Source: Methylovirgula sp963708155
GTDB taxonomy: Bacteria; Pseudomonadota; Alphaproteobacteria; Rhizobiales; Beijerinckiaceae
Reading direction: 5' to 3'
Length of the DNA stretch: 64,000 nt
NCBI GenBank assembly: GCA_963708155.1
Contig: OY970183.1
Coordinates: 2,604,001-2,668,000, forward strand
The position numbers and the translations under genes are program-made. The notes beneath the pieces were generated by a model. That model made no database searches, was not told the origin of the DNA, and was given only the letters and a program-made list of their open reading frames with translations. This document shows, piece by piece, positions 9,637 through 17,538 of the stretch; position 1 is the first letter of the stretch, and every line of letters starts with the position of its first letter.

Positions 9637-10041
9637 CTAGTCCTCGCGCTCAGCTTGCCAGAGCCCGCCGCAGAACGCGGTCGGCGAGGACCAGAAGCCC
9701 CTTCCGGTACCACCCTTGATCTTGCCGCCGACATTGGCGACCTGATCGTTTTTGCGCAGGGCGATCGAGACGGTGCCATCGTCAAGGATGCCGCCTGCCG
9801 CGGTCGCTTGCGGGTCGCTCATCGCAATGATGCGGAAATTCTGAATCTTGATCGTGCCGGTGTACGAATGGGCGCAGCTCCCGGTTCCGTCGGTAGTCTT
9901 GATGTTGATGCGATACGTGCCATCGAATCCAGGCACGGAGGCTGGCTTATGGGCGTGGCCGTGATGGGCGGCCGCCACGCCGGTCAGCGGGGCGCAAAAC
10001 AGGATGAAAACGCAGAAACGAAACCAAAAGCGGGAGATCAT
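9637..10041 (-). CDS. small secreted protein of unknown function
   Basis: 134 residues. A clear signal peptide (MISRFWFRFCVFILFCAP, cleaved near GVAAA) is followed by a His-rich stretch (HHGHAH) and a compact beta-rich domain with two cysteines (GSCAHSY and TAFCGG) that could form a disulfide. The sequence FDGTYRINIKTTDGTGSC and the GGKIKGGTGRGFW region suggest a small beta-barrel or sandwich that may recognise a ligand or the envelope. I do not recognise a named family. It converges on the lipoprotein hydrolase gene with an 18-base gap. Confidence 0.65.
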   Translation of the reverse strand: MISRFWFRFCVFILFCAPLTGVAAAHHGHAHKPASVPGFDGTYRINIKTTDGTGSCAHSYTGTIKIQNFRIIAMSDPQATAAGGILDDGTVSIALRKNDQVANVGGKIKGGTGRGFWSSPTAFCGGLWQAERED

Positions 10042-10223
10042 GTCGGCTTCCGTGGACTTTGGCGACGGGGCCGGCACAAGTCCGGTTCTTGCGACCGCGT
10101 CGGAAGACCGCCCCCGTGCAGAGCCGTAGCTGGGAGGATAAGCCAGAGCTTTCGCTGCGACGCGGCGAAAATCAAGAGCGTTGCCGCACGCCAGCTATGC
10201 ATCCACGGAAATCTGGGTCTGCA

Positions 10224-10841
10224 TCAGTCGTCGATCGGGCCGCACCAGCCGGGCAGGAAGCTCGCTTCAGCGCTTTTGGCGAAGGCGAGGGCCTTTTCGA
10301 TTGCATGGGAAAAGTCCGCCTCGACGTTCTTCCGCTTCAGCCGCCGGCGCAGTGCATCCGCCCAGAGGAATTCGGCGAAGGGCGTCGTGTCCTTGGCGTA
10401 GCCGCCGGCAAGGCGCAATTCGCCTGCGAGCGAACGGAACGGGTCATCAACAAGGTCGGTCAGCGCTTTGGGGATGTCGGCGTAAGTTTTGCGCTGCCCG
10501 TCCGCATCGAACGGATGCATCCATCCGCGATTATCGAGAAACACCCAGAAGGCTTCCTGCGGCAAGGTCCGCAAATCTGCGACGACATTGACCAGAATGT
10601 CCTTCACCTTTTCCTCGATCAACGCGAGGCCGAGATGATGATGGTCGATGACGTAATGGCGTTCCTTCGGCCCGAGAATGACCGGGATCATGTGCTTGCC
10701 GAGGAACTCCGAGCCCTTTTCGTCGGCGAGCTCTTTCCAGCGCTTGCGCTTTTCCTTCACCTCACGATAGCCGACGGTGATCTGGGTCGGGCGCAACTCG
10801 GCAAGGGGAACGGGTTTTAAAAGGGGTTCACGCACACTCAT
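10224..10841 (-). CDS. ParB-like nuclease-fold protein (ParBc_2 type)
   Basis: About 205 residues carrying the ParB/sulfiredoxin-like domain: LKPVPLAELRPTQITVG, then HYVIDHHHLGLALIEE. This resembles the ParBc_2 family (PF08857), not the chromosome-segregating ParB. It has no helix-turn-helix or ParB dimerisation region and no parA neighbour, so a role in segregation should not be inferred. The fold binds nucleotides (CTPase in true ParB, ATP in sulfiredoxin), but activity here is unknown. The ATG at 10841 is chosen over the frame start at 10862 because GAGAGGCG lies just ahead of it. Confidence 0.75.
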   Translation of the reverse strand: MSVREPLLKPVPLAELRPTQITVGYREVKEKRKRWKELADEKGSEFLGKHMIPVILGPKERHYVIDHHHLGLALIEEKVKDILVNVVADLRTLPQEAFWVFLDNRGWMHPFDADGQRKTYADIPKALTDLVDDPFRSLAGELRLAGGYAKDTTPFAEFLWADALRRRLKRKNVEADFSHAIEKALAFAKSAEASFLPGWCGPIDD

Positions 10842-10929
10842 AGCACGCCTCTCGCTGGCCAATGACTGGCCGACCGCAAACTAGGCCGCAGAATGCGTGC
10901 CGTAAACCGACAAGGCTGTGCGAAAACGC

Positions 10930-11661
10930 TCAGGGAATGGCAATTCCGGCTTCGGCGCTGAGCTGGCGGAGAAGCTTCGGGCTCAACTCGCCGCGTGTCG
11001 GCAGATGGTGGTCGCCTTCATATTGCACGATCGCCCGATGCGTCGCCTCGCCATCGAGGCCGTCCGCCTGGAGCACATAGCCAAGTTTGACCAAGGCGCG
11101 CTGCACGGCGAGCACGGTGCGGTTCGGCTTCGGCGCCGCCCCGGCGTTCTCCTGCAGAATCTGTGAGATGCGGTCGGGCCGGGCCGGCGGCTCGGCCGTG
11201 ATGGCCGCCCGGTGGCGCGGCGGGGTTTGCTCATTCTGCCGGAGGAATTGTCCCAGCGGATCGACGGGGGCTGGAGTTGCGGCTGGTTGCGGCGCCGGCG
11301 CGGTTGCGACGGCAGGCGGCGCGGTCCGGGCTATTGCCTGCGGCGCGGTCCGGGCCATTGTCTGCGGCACGGTTCGCGGGATCTGGGGAGCGGGCGCGGG
11401 CTGCTGCGCGACGGTCGCCGCATGGCTGAAGAACGGCGCCGGATGGCGCGACGTCTGCAGTTCGAGCGCGTTGACGGCTATCGCGACGGCGATGCCGACC
11501 AGCAGCGCGCCGGCGATCCGGTTTGGATAATTGATGACGTGTTTCACGAACCGGGCGATGCGCATCAGCGCCCCGAAACGGCGGGGCCGCGGGGCGGCCT
11601 TCCTGCGGCGCGGTTCGGCGACGAGGAAGTCATTGTCGCTACGGGCGAGAGCTTCACGCAA
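10930..11661 (-). CDS. membrane-anchored peptidoglycan-binding domain protein
   Basis: 243 residues: a basic cytoplasmic N-terminus (EPRRRKAAPRPRR), one transmembrane helix (about residues 48-67), a Pro/Ala/Gln-rich periplasmic linker, and a C-terminal PG_binding_1 domain (RTVLAVQRALVKLGY to IVQYEGDHHLP). The start codon lies within the end of the upstream kinase gene (8-base overlap), so translation is probably coupled. A bitopic wall-binding protein coupled to a DivJ-like kinase could link cell-wall status to cell-cycle signalling. That link is inference from gene order. Confidence 0.82.
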   Translation of the reverse strand: MREALARSDNDFLVAEPRRRKAAPRPRRFGALMRIARFVKHVINYPNRIAGALLVGIAVAIAVNALELQTSRHPAPFFSHAATVAQQPAPAPQIPRTVPQTMARTAPQAIARTAPPAVATAPAPQPAATPAPVDPLGQFLRQNEQTPPRHRAAITAEPPARPDRISQILQENAGAAPKPNRTVLAVQRALVKLGYVLQADGLDGEATHRAIVQYEGDHHLPTRGELSPKLLRQLSAEAGIAIP

Positions 11662-13534
11662 TTTTCTTCACCATCATTTCGTTGCTGAATTGACGCGGTT
11701 CTTCGCCGCGCGAGCGACGCGGCAGAGTCTCGATCCTGGCCGTCGCGGTCTTGCTGGCCGGCACGCGGCGGCAATCGAGCGGCAGGCGAACGCTGACGCA
11801 GGTGCCTTGGTCGAGCTCGCTTTCAATCGAGATCGTCCCGCCGTGCAGGCCGACGAGGCCGCGCACCACCGACAGCCCAAGACCCGTGCCTTCATAGCGA
11901 CGGTCATAGGAGGCGCCGGCCTGGAAAAACGGATTGCCGAGATTGGTCAGATCGTTTGGCGCGATGCCGATGCCGGTGTCGGAGACGCTCACGACGATAT
12001 TATTGCCGTCGGGACGCAGCTTGATGGTGACGCGCCCGCCACGCGGCGTGAATTTGATCGCGTTCGAGAGCAGGTTCAGCAGAACCTGCTTATAGGCCCG
12101 CTTGTCGCCGACGACCTCGTCGATTTCCTCGGGAAAGGCGCGGACGAGTTCGACGCCGCCTTCGTTCGCTTTGAGTTTCACCATGTCGCAGCACAGATCG
12201 ATCAGCGGCGGCAGCGCGAAAGGCTCGGGCAGGATGTCGAACGCTCCGGACTGGATTTTCGACATGTCGAGGATCGAATTGACGACCGAAAGCAGATGGT
12301 GGCCGGATTTCTCGATGATCGCGGCATATTCGCGCTGCTTGACGCTGTCGTCCGGCGTCAGCTCCGCGTCCGCGAGGATTTCCGAGAAACCAATGATTGC
12401 GTTGAGCGGCGTGCGCAGTTCGTGACTGACATTGGCGAGGAATTGATCCTTCCAAATGCTGGCTTCATCGGCGGCGGCGCGCGCGGCATCAAAATCCATC
12501 TCGCGCTGCTTGGCCTGGCTGACATCGCGGAAGATCGAGATGACCCGCTCGGCATCCGCCTTGCCGTCGGTCTCGAACGCAAAGCGCCGTGCCCGCATTT
12601 CGATCCAGCGGAAGCTCGGTTCATAGCCGCTGTTTCCAGAGATGCTCGCGGCTCTCAGGCGCAGAGAAGCGACAATCGTGCGTGAAGACGCCGCAGCGTC
12701 GGAGATGGCCTTGAGAAAGGTTGGCCGGTCGGCGACGTGAATGTGATCGAGCAGCCCGCGGCCCATCAGCTCGATGCTTGGCAGGCCAAAGAGCTCGTAG
12801 CAATTCGCGCTGACAAATTCGGCGGCGCCGTTGCGGTCCTGATGAATGATGAGATCGCCCAGCGTGTCGTAGACGGCGCGATAATGCTCGGCGCGCAGGC
12901 GCGCCGCGCCTTCACTGCGCATCTGGAACGCTACGAGGCCGTGCGCCACGAGTGTCGCATAGAGAATGGCAGGGACCACCAGCAAGGGGGCGCGGCCGAT
13001 GGAAAAGCCCGTCGACAGCAAACCGACGTCATCGGCGAAGGTCAGGCTGATCGCCGCGAGGACCGCGAGCGCTCCGGCCGCGAGCACGAGCTTGGAATTT
13101 TGCGAGAGCGCGCCTTCGAAGGGCGCGAGCACAAGCCAGATGAGGGCAGCTTCCCACGGACCGCCAGCGCCGGCGATGGTCGTCGCGGCGCCGATGAAAC
13201 TGACGACGCAGATCGTCTGCGAGAGGAGCAGATTGCCGCTGCGCGACAGCAAGACCACCGTCGCTATTGGGATCATGCACCAGACGAAAATAAGCGCGTG
13301 CCAGATAGCAGGCACGCCATAGACCGCCAGGAACAGCGGCGCGAGGCACATGATCGCCAACGAGCTTGCCAGGCGACGGAGCATGAAGGTCTCATGGCGC
13401 ATCCGCTCGGCCTGATGAGGCAGGACCGAGAAGTGAACCAGAGAGGCGATCTGCTTCTCGAGACTGCCGACGAAATCCAACCGCTGAACTCCAGCTTCCG
13501 CGCAATCAATGCGCGATCGCTCGCGTGTTTCCAT
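11654..13534 (-). CDS. membrane PAS sensor histidine kinase, DivJ-like
   Basis: 626 residues. N-terminal half: five or six transmembrane helices (about residues 55-200). Then a PAS domain (YDTLGDLIIHQDRNGAAEF), the phosphoacceptor H-box NVSHELRTPLNAIIGFSE, and an ATPase domain with N-box LLNLLSNAIKFTP, G1 DTGIGI and G2 GTGLGLSVV. The many-TM plus PAS plus HisKA plan and this position before a peptidoglycan-binding protein match Rhizobiales DivJ, which phosphorylates the response regulator DivK. Assignment to DivJ itself is an inference. The frame could begin at the ATG at 13534 or at a later Met (about residue 45), just before the first helix. Confidence 0.82.
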   Translation of the reverse strand: METRERSRIDCAEAGVQRLDFVGSLEKQIASLVHFSVLPHQAERMRHETFMLRRLASSLAIMCLAPLFLAVYGVPAIWHALIFVWCMIPIATVVLLSRSGNLLLSQTICVVSFIGAATTIAGAGGPWEAALIWLVLAPFEGALSQNSKLVLAAGALAVLAAISLTFADDVGLLSTGFSIGRAPLLVVPAILYATLVAHGLVAFQMRSEGAARLRAEHYRAVYDTLGDLIIHQDRNGAAEFVSANCYELFGLPSIELMGRGLLDHIHVADRPTFLKAISDAAASSRTIVASLRLRAASISGNSGYEPSFRWIEMRARRFAFETDGKADAERVISIFRDVSQAKQREMDFDAARAAADEASIWKDQFLANVSHELRTPLNAIIGFSEILADAELTPDDSVKQREYAAIIEKSGHHLLSVVNSILDMSKIQSGAFDILPEPFALPPLIDLCCDMVKLKANEGGVELVRAFPEEIDEVVGDKRAYKQVLLNLLSNAIKFTPRGGRVTIKLRPDGNNIVVSVSDTGIGIAPNDLTNLGNPFFQAGASYDRRYEGTGLGLSVVRGLVGLHGGTISIESELDQGTCVSVRLPLDCRRVPASKTATARIETLPRRSRGEEPRQFSNEMMVKKIA

Positions 13535-13855
13535 GCGGAGGTGCGATCTTCGTGAGGTCGCGAATCCTCCATATTGCTGGAGCCAGATTCGCAGGGGCGT
13601 CTTAAGTGAACGCTAAGCCGGGTCTCGAAATACGATGCAAGGCCATCGCGCGAGACACTGCAGAGGGGTCGCCAGCGTGAATTCTCCGGCTATGGTTTAG
13701 AAGCTGTTGCCGACGCGGCCGGAGGCATCCCGCAATGGTCAGCAAAGCGTAAACGCGGAGTCTCGAATTCTCCCGCGCATAATGGGACGATTTTTATGCG
13801 GCCGGGTTATCTTGCAGTATCGGCCGCGGGTTCTGGCCGGGCGAATGAGACAAGC
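13535..13855 (+). other. intergenic region between divergent kinase and DUF5330 genes
   Basis: About 320 bases without a supportable gene. It must hold the promoters of both divergent transcripts. I see no clear operator, repeat or RNA structure. Confidence 0.5.
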
Positions 13856-14305
13856 ATGTTCTTCCTGATCCGTTGCGTCTTCTGGCTCTGGGTGGTGTTC
13901 AGCACCATCTTCGCGCAGGATTCGACTCACGGAACGTCAGCGCGGCAGCCGACGCCGCCGCAGGCCAGCGCCTCGGCGCAATCGATCGCACCTGTCGCCG
14001 CGAACTGGCTGCGCGGAGCCGCGGCGCAGGTCGCTGACCGTTGCGCCGCCGCGCCCGCGACTTGCCTCGCCGTGGCATCGCAGCTTTCGCAGCTGGCGGC
14101 GCGGCAGGAGCGTGTGCCAGTCCCGACGGCCGCACCGTCTGCTGCTTTTGTTGCTCCGGTTCAGGTGGCCCGGCGCGTGGATGTGCCATTGCCGCCGCGA
14201 CGGCCGAATTTTACCGCCCTCGGCGACGATCTTCAGCCAAAGCTGGAGAAGACAATCCGGCGCGCCTATCTTATGAACCAATCCCGTGCCGAGGCGGATT
14301 TTTGA
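13856..14305 (+). CDS. DUF5330-like small membrane or secreted protein
   Basis: 149 residues beginning MFFLIRCVFWLWVVF, a single hydrophobic segment that may be a signal anchor. It continues with an Ala/Pro-rich region and a CAAAPATCLAVASQL segment with two cysteines. The C-terminal part (DVPLPPRRPNF) is Pro-rich. It resembles short Rhizobiales proteins annotated as DUF5330, of unknown function. The frame opens upstream at 13796. The ATG at 13856 gives the conserved start. It lies 48 bases ahead of sufE on the same strand, so the two may be cotranscribed. Confidence 0.65.
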   Translation: MFFLIRCVFWLWVVFSTIFAQDSTHGTSARQPTPPQASASAQSIAPVAANWLRGAAAQVADRCAAAPATCLAVASQLSQLAARQERVPVPTAAPSAAFVAPVQVARRVDVPLPPRRPNFTALGDDLQPKLEKTIRRAYLMNQSRAEADF

Positions 14306-14353
14306 TCCTCTGGCATGGATTGTGGTTGGCAGGCGGCCTACCTGGATTGGATC

Positions 14354-14785
14354 ATGAGCCTCGACGAAATCATCGAAAACTTCAGCTATCTCGACGATTG
14401 GGAAGATCGCTACCGCTATGTCATCGAGCTTGGCCGCACGCTCGAGCCGCTTCCTCCGGAGGCGCATACGGAAGCCAACAGGGTTCTGGGCTGTGCCAGC
14501 CAGGTCTGGCTTGAGTCAACGGTCGACCGGACGGGGCAGGGCGAGCCCATCCTAACCTTCCGCGCCGACAGCGACGCGCATATCGTTCGCGGCCTCGTGG
14601 CGCTGATCGTGACGCTTTATACGGGCAAGACACCGTCCGAGATCCTGAAGGCGGACGCCTCGGCTCTCTTCGATCAACTCGGCCTTTCGGCGCATCTGAC
14701 CCGCCAGCGCACCAACGGCACGCGCTCGATGGTCGAGCGCATCATGCGCGATGCCCGCCGCGCGGCGGCAGAACCTGTCGGCTAA
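14354..14785 (+). CDS. sufE: SufE family cysteine desulfuration protein
   Basis: 143 residues. SufE accepts persulfide sulfur from the cysteine desulfurase SufS and passes it to the SufBCD scaffold for Fe-S cluster assembly. The active-site cysteine is in NRVLGCASQVWL, and the conserved helical start is MSLDEIIENFSYLDDWEDRY. The ATG at 14354 fits the family better than the frame start at 14315. No other suf gene is nearby, as is common in Rhizobiales. The Fe-S-containing sulfur reductases later in the window are consumers of such clusters. Confidence 0.92.
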   Translation: MSLDEIIENFSYLDDWEDRYRYVIELGRTLEPLPPEAHTEANRVLGCASQVWLESTVDRTGQGEPILTFRADSDAHIVRGLVALIVTLYTGKTPSEILKADASALFDQLGLSAHLTRQRTNGTRSMVERIMRDARRAAAEPVG

Positions 14786-14802
14786 AAGAAACCGGTGAGC
14801 GC

Positions 14803-15219
14803 CTAGCGCTTGCGCCGGCGCTGCTGGCCGAGGCCCATCTGTTTGGCGAGATTGGAGCGCGCCTTGGCGTAATTCGGCGCGACCATGGGGTAGTCCGGCG
14901 GCAGGCCCCATTTCTCCCGATATTCGTCGGGCGACATATTATACTGCGTCCGCAAGTGCCGCTTCAGCGACTTGAATTTCCTGCCGTCTTCCAGACAGAT
15001 GATGAATTCGTTGGTGATCGACTTCTTGGCCGGCACGGCGGGCTTCGGCGCTTCGGCCACGGCGACCGGGTGGCCGGCGGTGACACGCATAAGGGCCGAA
15101 TGAACCTCATGGATGAGGCCAGGAAGATCACTTGCAGGAACAGAATTGTTGCTGACGTAGGCCGAAACGATCTCGGCAGCCAATTCAATGTAATTTCCAG
15201 ACCCGGAAGTTTCGCTCAT
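14803..15219 (-). CDS. MucR/Ros family transcriptional regulator (variant zinc-finger)
   Basis: 138 residues. Architecture as in MucR: an N-terminal oligomerisation part (YIELAAEIVSAYVSNN, IHEVHSALMRV), a variable Ala/Pro linker, and a C-terminal Ros/MucR DNA-binding domain ending DYPMVAPNYAKARSNLAKQMGLG. MucR proteins are H-NS-like repressors of AT-rich promoters that control exopolysaccharide, motility and virulence genes. In the finger, classical Ros has C-x2-C with two His. Here the second Cys is Asp (CLEDG) and the second His position is Gln/Tyr (KRHLRTQY), so structural zinc is probably absent. The ATG at 15219 is chosen, with AAAGG upstream. The AT-rich leader to 15485 may hold autoregulatory sites. 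Confidence 0.9.
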   Translation of the reverse strand: MSETSGSGNYIELAAEIVSAYVSNNSVPASDLPGLIHEVHSALMRVTAGHPVAVAEAPKPAVPAKKSITNEFIICLEDGRKFKSLKRHLRTQYNMSPDEYREKWGLPPDYPMVAPNYAKARSNLAKQMGLGQQRRRKR

Positions 15220-15484
15220 TTTCGGCCTTTTCTTCGCAATTTCCGCTAACACTGTGAAGTGGTGCAATACAAATTTTGCTGAACGCAAATCCTTTGAATG
15301 AAAACTTGAACAACAGACCTATTGAACAAGATTCCTCTTATCAACTGCGGTGATAAGATGAAACCTTCCCTTAGGCAAGTAGTGGAAGTCTTGGATTAGG
15401 GGAGTTTCACAAAAAACTTTGCCACACCGCCTGTCGACCTGCGGCTAGACTGGGGTGTGTCAATATTGCCGAGCTGACCTAAGT

Positions 15485-16429
15485 CTAGGACTGAAAAGAC
15501 GCTTTGAGATCGGCCATCGATTTGTAGCGGCGCGTGCCTTGGGGGGACTGCGCTTCGATCGACCCATCCGAAAACATCACATAGAGCGTGCCGGCCGCTT
15601 CATAACGTCCGATTGCTTTCGGCTCCGCGAAAGCGGGCGGCTCAGTCGGTTCGGGGGAGGTGGCAGCGGCCGATGCTTGAGGCTCGAGCAAAGCCGCTTC
15701 AGGCTCTTCTTCGGCGGCGTATTCCTCAATTGCATATTCCTCCGCCGCATATTCGTTTGCAGTGTCCTCAGCGCCGGTTTGGCCGTAATCCTCGTCGAGA
15801 TGATCGAAATGAAGCGGCGGCGGCCTGTCGAAATCGGCTGCTTCCTCAACCGGCTCATCAACGGCCGGCGACGGCTCTTGCGTTGGCGAGAGCGGTGGCA
15901 AGTTGATGCCCGGCCAATCGAGGATCAGATCGTCCGCGACGCGGCGGCGCAATTCGGCGATGGCAGGAGCGGGTTCAGCGGGCGCGGGTCGCGGGGCGAA
16001 CCTTGGCGCGAAACGCGGCCGCTCTCTGTCCAGGGGATTCGGAATATCGGCGGCCGCCGGGCGCTCCTGCGCCGCAACCGGAACCTCGGCTTCGGCCGGG
16101 GGAGATGGCTCTGCGCCAGCGGGGGCGGGGCCGAGATTGGGAGCGATCAACATTTCGATGGCCGTTTCGAGCGTTGCCGGCTCTTGCGCAGCCGGCGCAA
16201 CAGCGGGCTCGCGCCGCAAAGCGGCGTCGGCCAGAAGCAGTTTCAAATCCTCCAGACCCTTGACCACGCCGGCAAGCGCGAGGGTGATGATGCCGCCCGT
16301 CAGAGCGGTCGTGCCCGCGATGACGCTCGACCAGCCGCGCTCGGACGCGACGATGTGCGATCCGGTGAAAAGAAAATAGCCGCCAACCACGATCAGCAGA
16401 CTGCCGAGCACGAGGAGCGCATATTTCAT
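15485..16429 (-). CDS. acidic two-TM membrane protein of unknown function
   Basis: 314 residues. Two transmembrane helices at the N-terminus (residues about 4-22 and 37-60) are followed by a long cytoplasmic or periplasmic tail rich in Ala, Pro and Glu. It includes a run of YAAEE/YAIEE/YAAEE repeats near residues 230-245. The last 45 residues (AGTLYVMFSDGSIEAQ, then KSMADLKASFQS) look like a small folded domain. No named family is recognised. The region upstream of the gene (16430-16684) lies between divergent promoters. Confidence 0.7.
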   Translation of the reverse strand: MKYALLVLGSLLIVVGGYFLFTGSHIVASERGWSSVIAGTTALTGGIITLALAGVVKGLEDLKLLLADAALRREPAVAPAAQEPATLETAIEMLIAPNLGPAPAGAEPSPPAEAEVPVAAQERPAAADIPNPLDRERPRFAPRFAPRPAPAEPAPAIAELRRRVADDLILDWPGINLPPLSPTQEPSPAVDEPVEEAADFDRPPPLHFDHLDEDYGQTGAEDTANEYAAEEYAIEEYAAEEEPEAALLEPQASAAATSPEPTEPPAFAEPKAIGRYEAAGTLYVMFSDGSIEAQSPQGTRRYKSMADLKASFQS

Positions 16430-16684
16430 GGTCTATTCCTTTGCGCTTGTTGACGCCGATTGGACCCGATTCACCGCATCTCGATTATATTACCTCACGA
16501 GCGTTGTGCTATAGATAACGCGCAACCGAGCGTCTCTGCGCTTTCTGGCCTCGACTTTGCCAAGTATAAGGTTGCCGTGCTGCCTCGCCTTCCTAAGTGA
16601 TACGGGCGGCCGCGACTGCTCCCGCTGGCGGGCTTACGCGGCTGCGCGCAAACTATTCTATCTGAAAGCCTATAAGGAGTAGAT

Positions 16685-17284
16685 ATGGCTCTCACGCTTC
16701 CTCCCCTGACCTATGCCTATGACGCGCTGCAGCCCTATATGTCGCGCGAAACGCTCGAATATCATCACGATAAGCACCATAAGGCCTATGTCGATACAGC
16801 CAACAATCTCCTGAAGGATAGTCCGCTTGCCGACAAGCCTTTGGCGGAAATCGTCAAAGACTCACACGGCAAGAATCCCGCGCTCTTCAACAATGCGGCC
16901 CAGGCCTATAACCACACGCTCTTCTGGCAATGGCTGAAGCCGAACGGCGGCGGCGCCATTCCCGGCAAACTCGAACGCGCGCTCACCGATTCCTTCGGCT
17001 CCGTCGAGGAGGCGAAGAAGCAGTTGATCCAGGGCGGCGTCACCCAATTCGGCTCTGGCTGGACCTGGTTCGCGCTGAAAGACGGCAAGATCGAAGTGAT
17101 GAAGACCCCGAACGGTGAAAATCCGCTGATCCACGGCGCGATTCCGCTTCTCGGGATCGATGTCTGGGAACATTCCTACTACATCGACTACCGCAACCGC
17201 CGTCTCGATTACCTGCAGGCTGTTGTCGATCACCTCGTCAACTGGGAATATGTGGCCGAGCGCCTCGAAGCCGGGGTGGCGTAA
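16685..17284 (+). CDS. sodB: superoxide dismutase, Fe/Mn family (iron-type signature)
   Basis: 199 residues. It converts superoxide to oxygen and hydrogen peroxide. Metal ligands visible: His27 (EYHHDKHH), His77 (AYNHTLFW), and Asp and His of the late DVWEHSYYIDY motif. The AAQAYNH segment carries the Gln typical of iron SODs, in place of the Gly-Gly of manganese types, so iron is the more likely cofactor. There is no signal peptide, so it acts in the cytoplasm. ATAAGGAG precedes the ATG by a few bases. It is a monocistronic gene followed by a strong terminator. Confidence 0.95.
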   Translation: MALTLPPLTYAYDALQPYMSRETLEYHHDKHHKAYVDTANNLLKDSPLADKPLAEIVKDSHGKNPALFNNAAQAYNHTLFWQWLKPNGGGAIPGKLERALTDSFGSVEEAKKQLIQGGVTQFGSGWTWFALKDGKIEVMKTPNGENPLIHGAIPLLGIDVWEHSYYIDYRNRRLDYLQAVVDHLVNWEYVAERLEAGVA

Positions 17285-17332
17285 GCCCCGTCGCTTTCGG
17301 GCCATGCCATTGCGCCGCGTAATTGCGGCGAT

Positions 17333-17380
17333 AAAAGGTCGCTCAGGCACTCGTCTAAGTGCCTGAGCGGCCTTTTGTTT
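17333..17380 (+). terminator. Rho-independent terminator of sodB
   Basis: Long stem AAAAGGTCGCTCAGGCAC (17333-17350) with GTGCCTGAGCGGCCTTTT (17359-17376), one mismatch, and an 8-base loop. It ends in TTTTGTTTC. Confidence 0.9.
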
Positions 17381-17538
17381 CTGATTTGATGGTGCCAAGG
17401 CGCGGAGGCTTTTGACTTGGCGGCCAAATGAAAAGATCGTGGTCTCGCGCGATTCGCATCGATTCCAGACATTCAGGACGTGATTTGTGCGAAAAACCGC
17501 CCACATTTTTTCGCATCCCGCTCCGGGCGGACGCCTGA

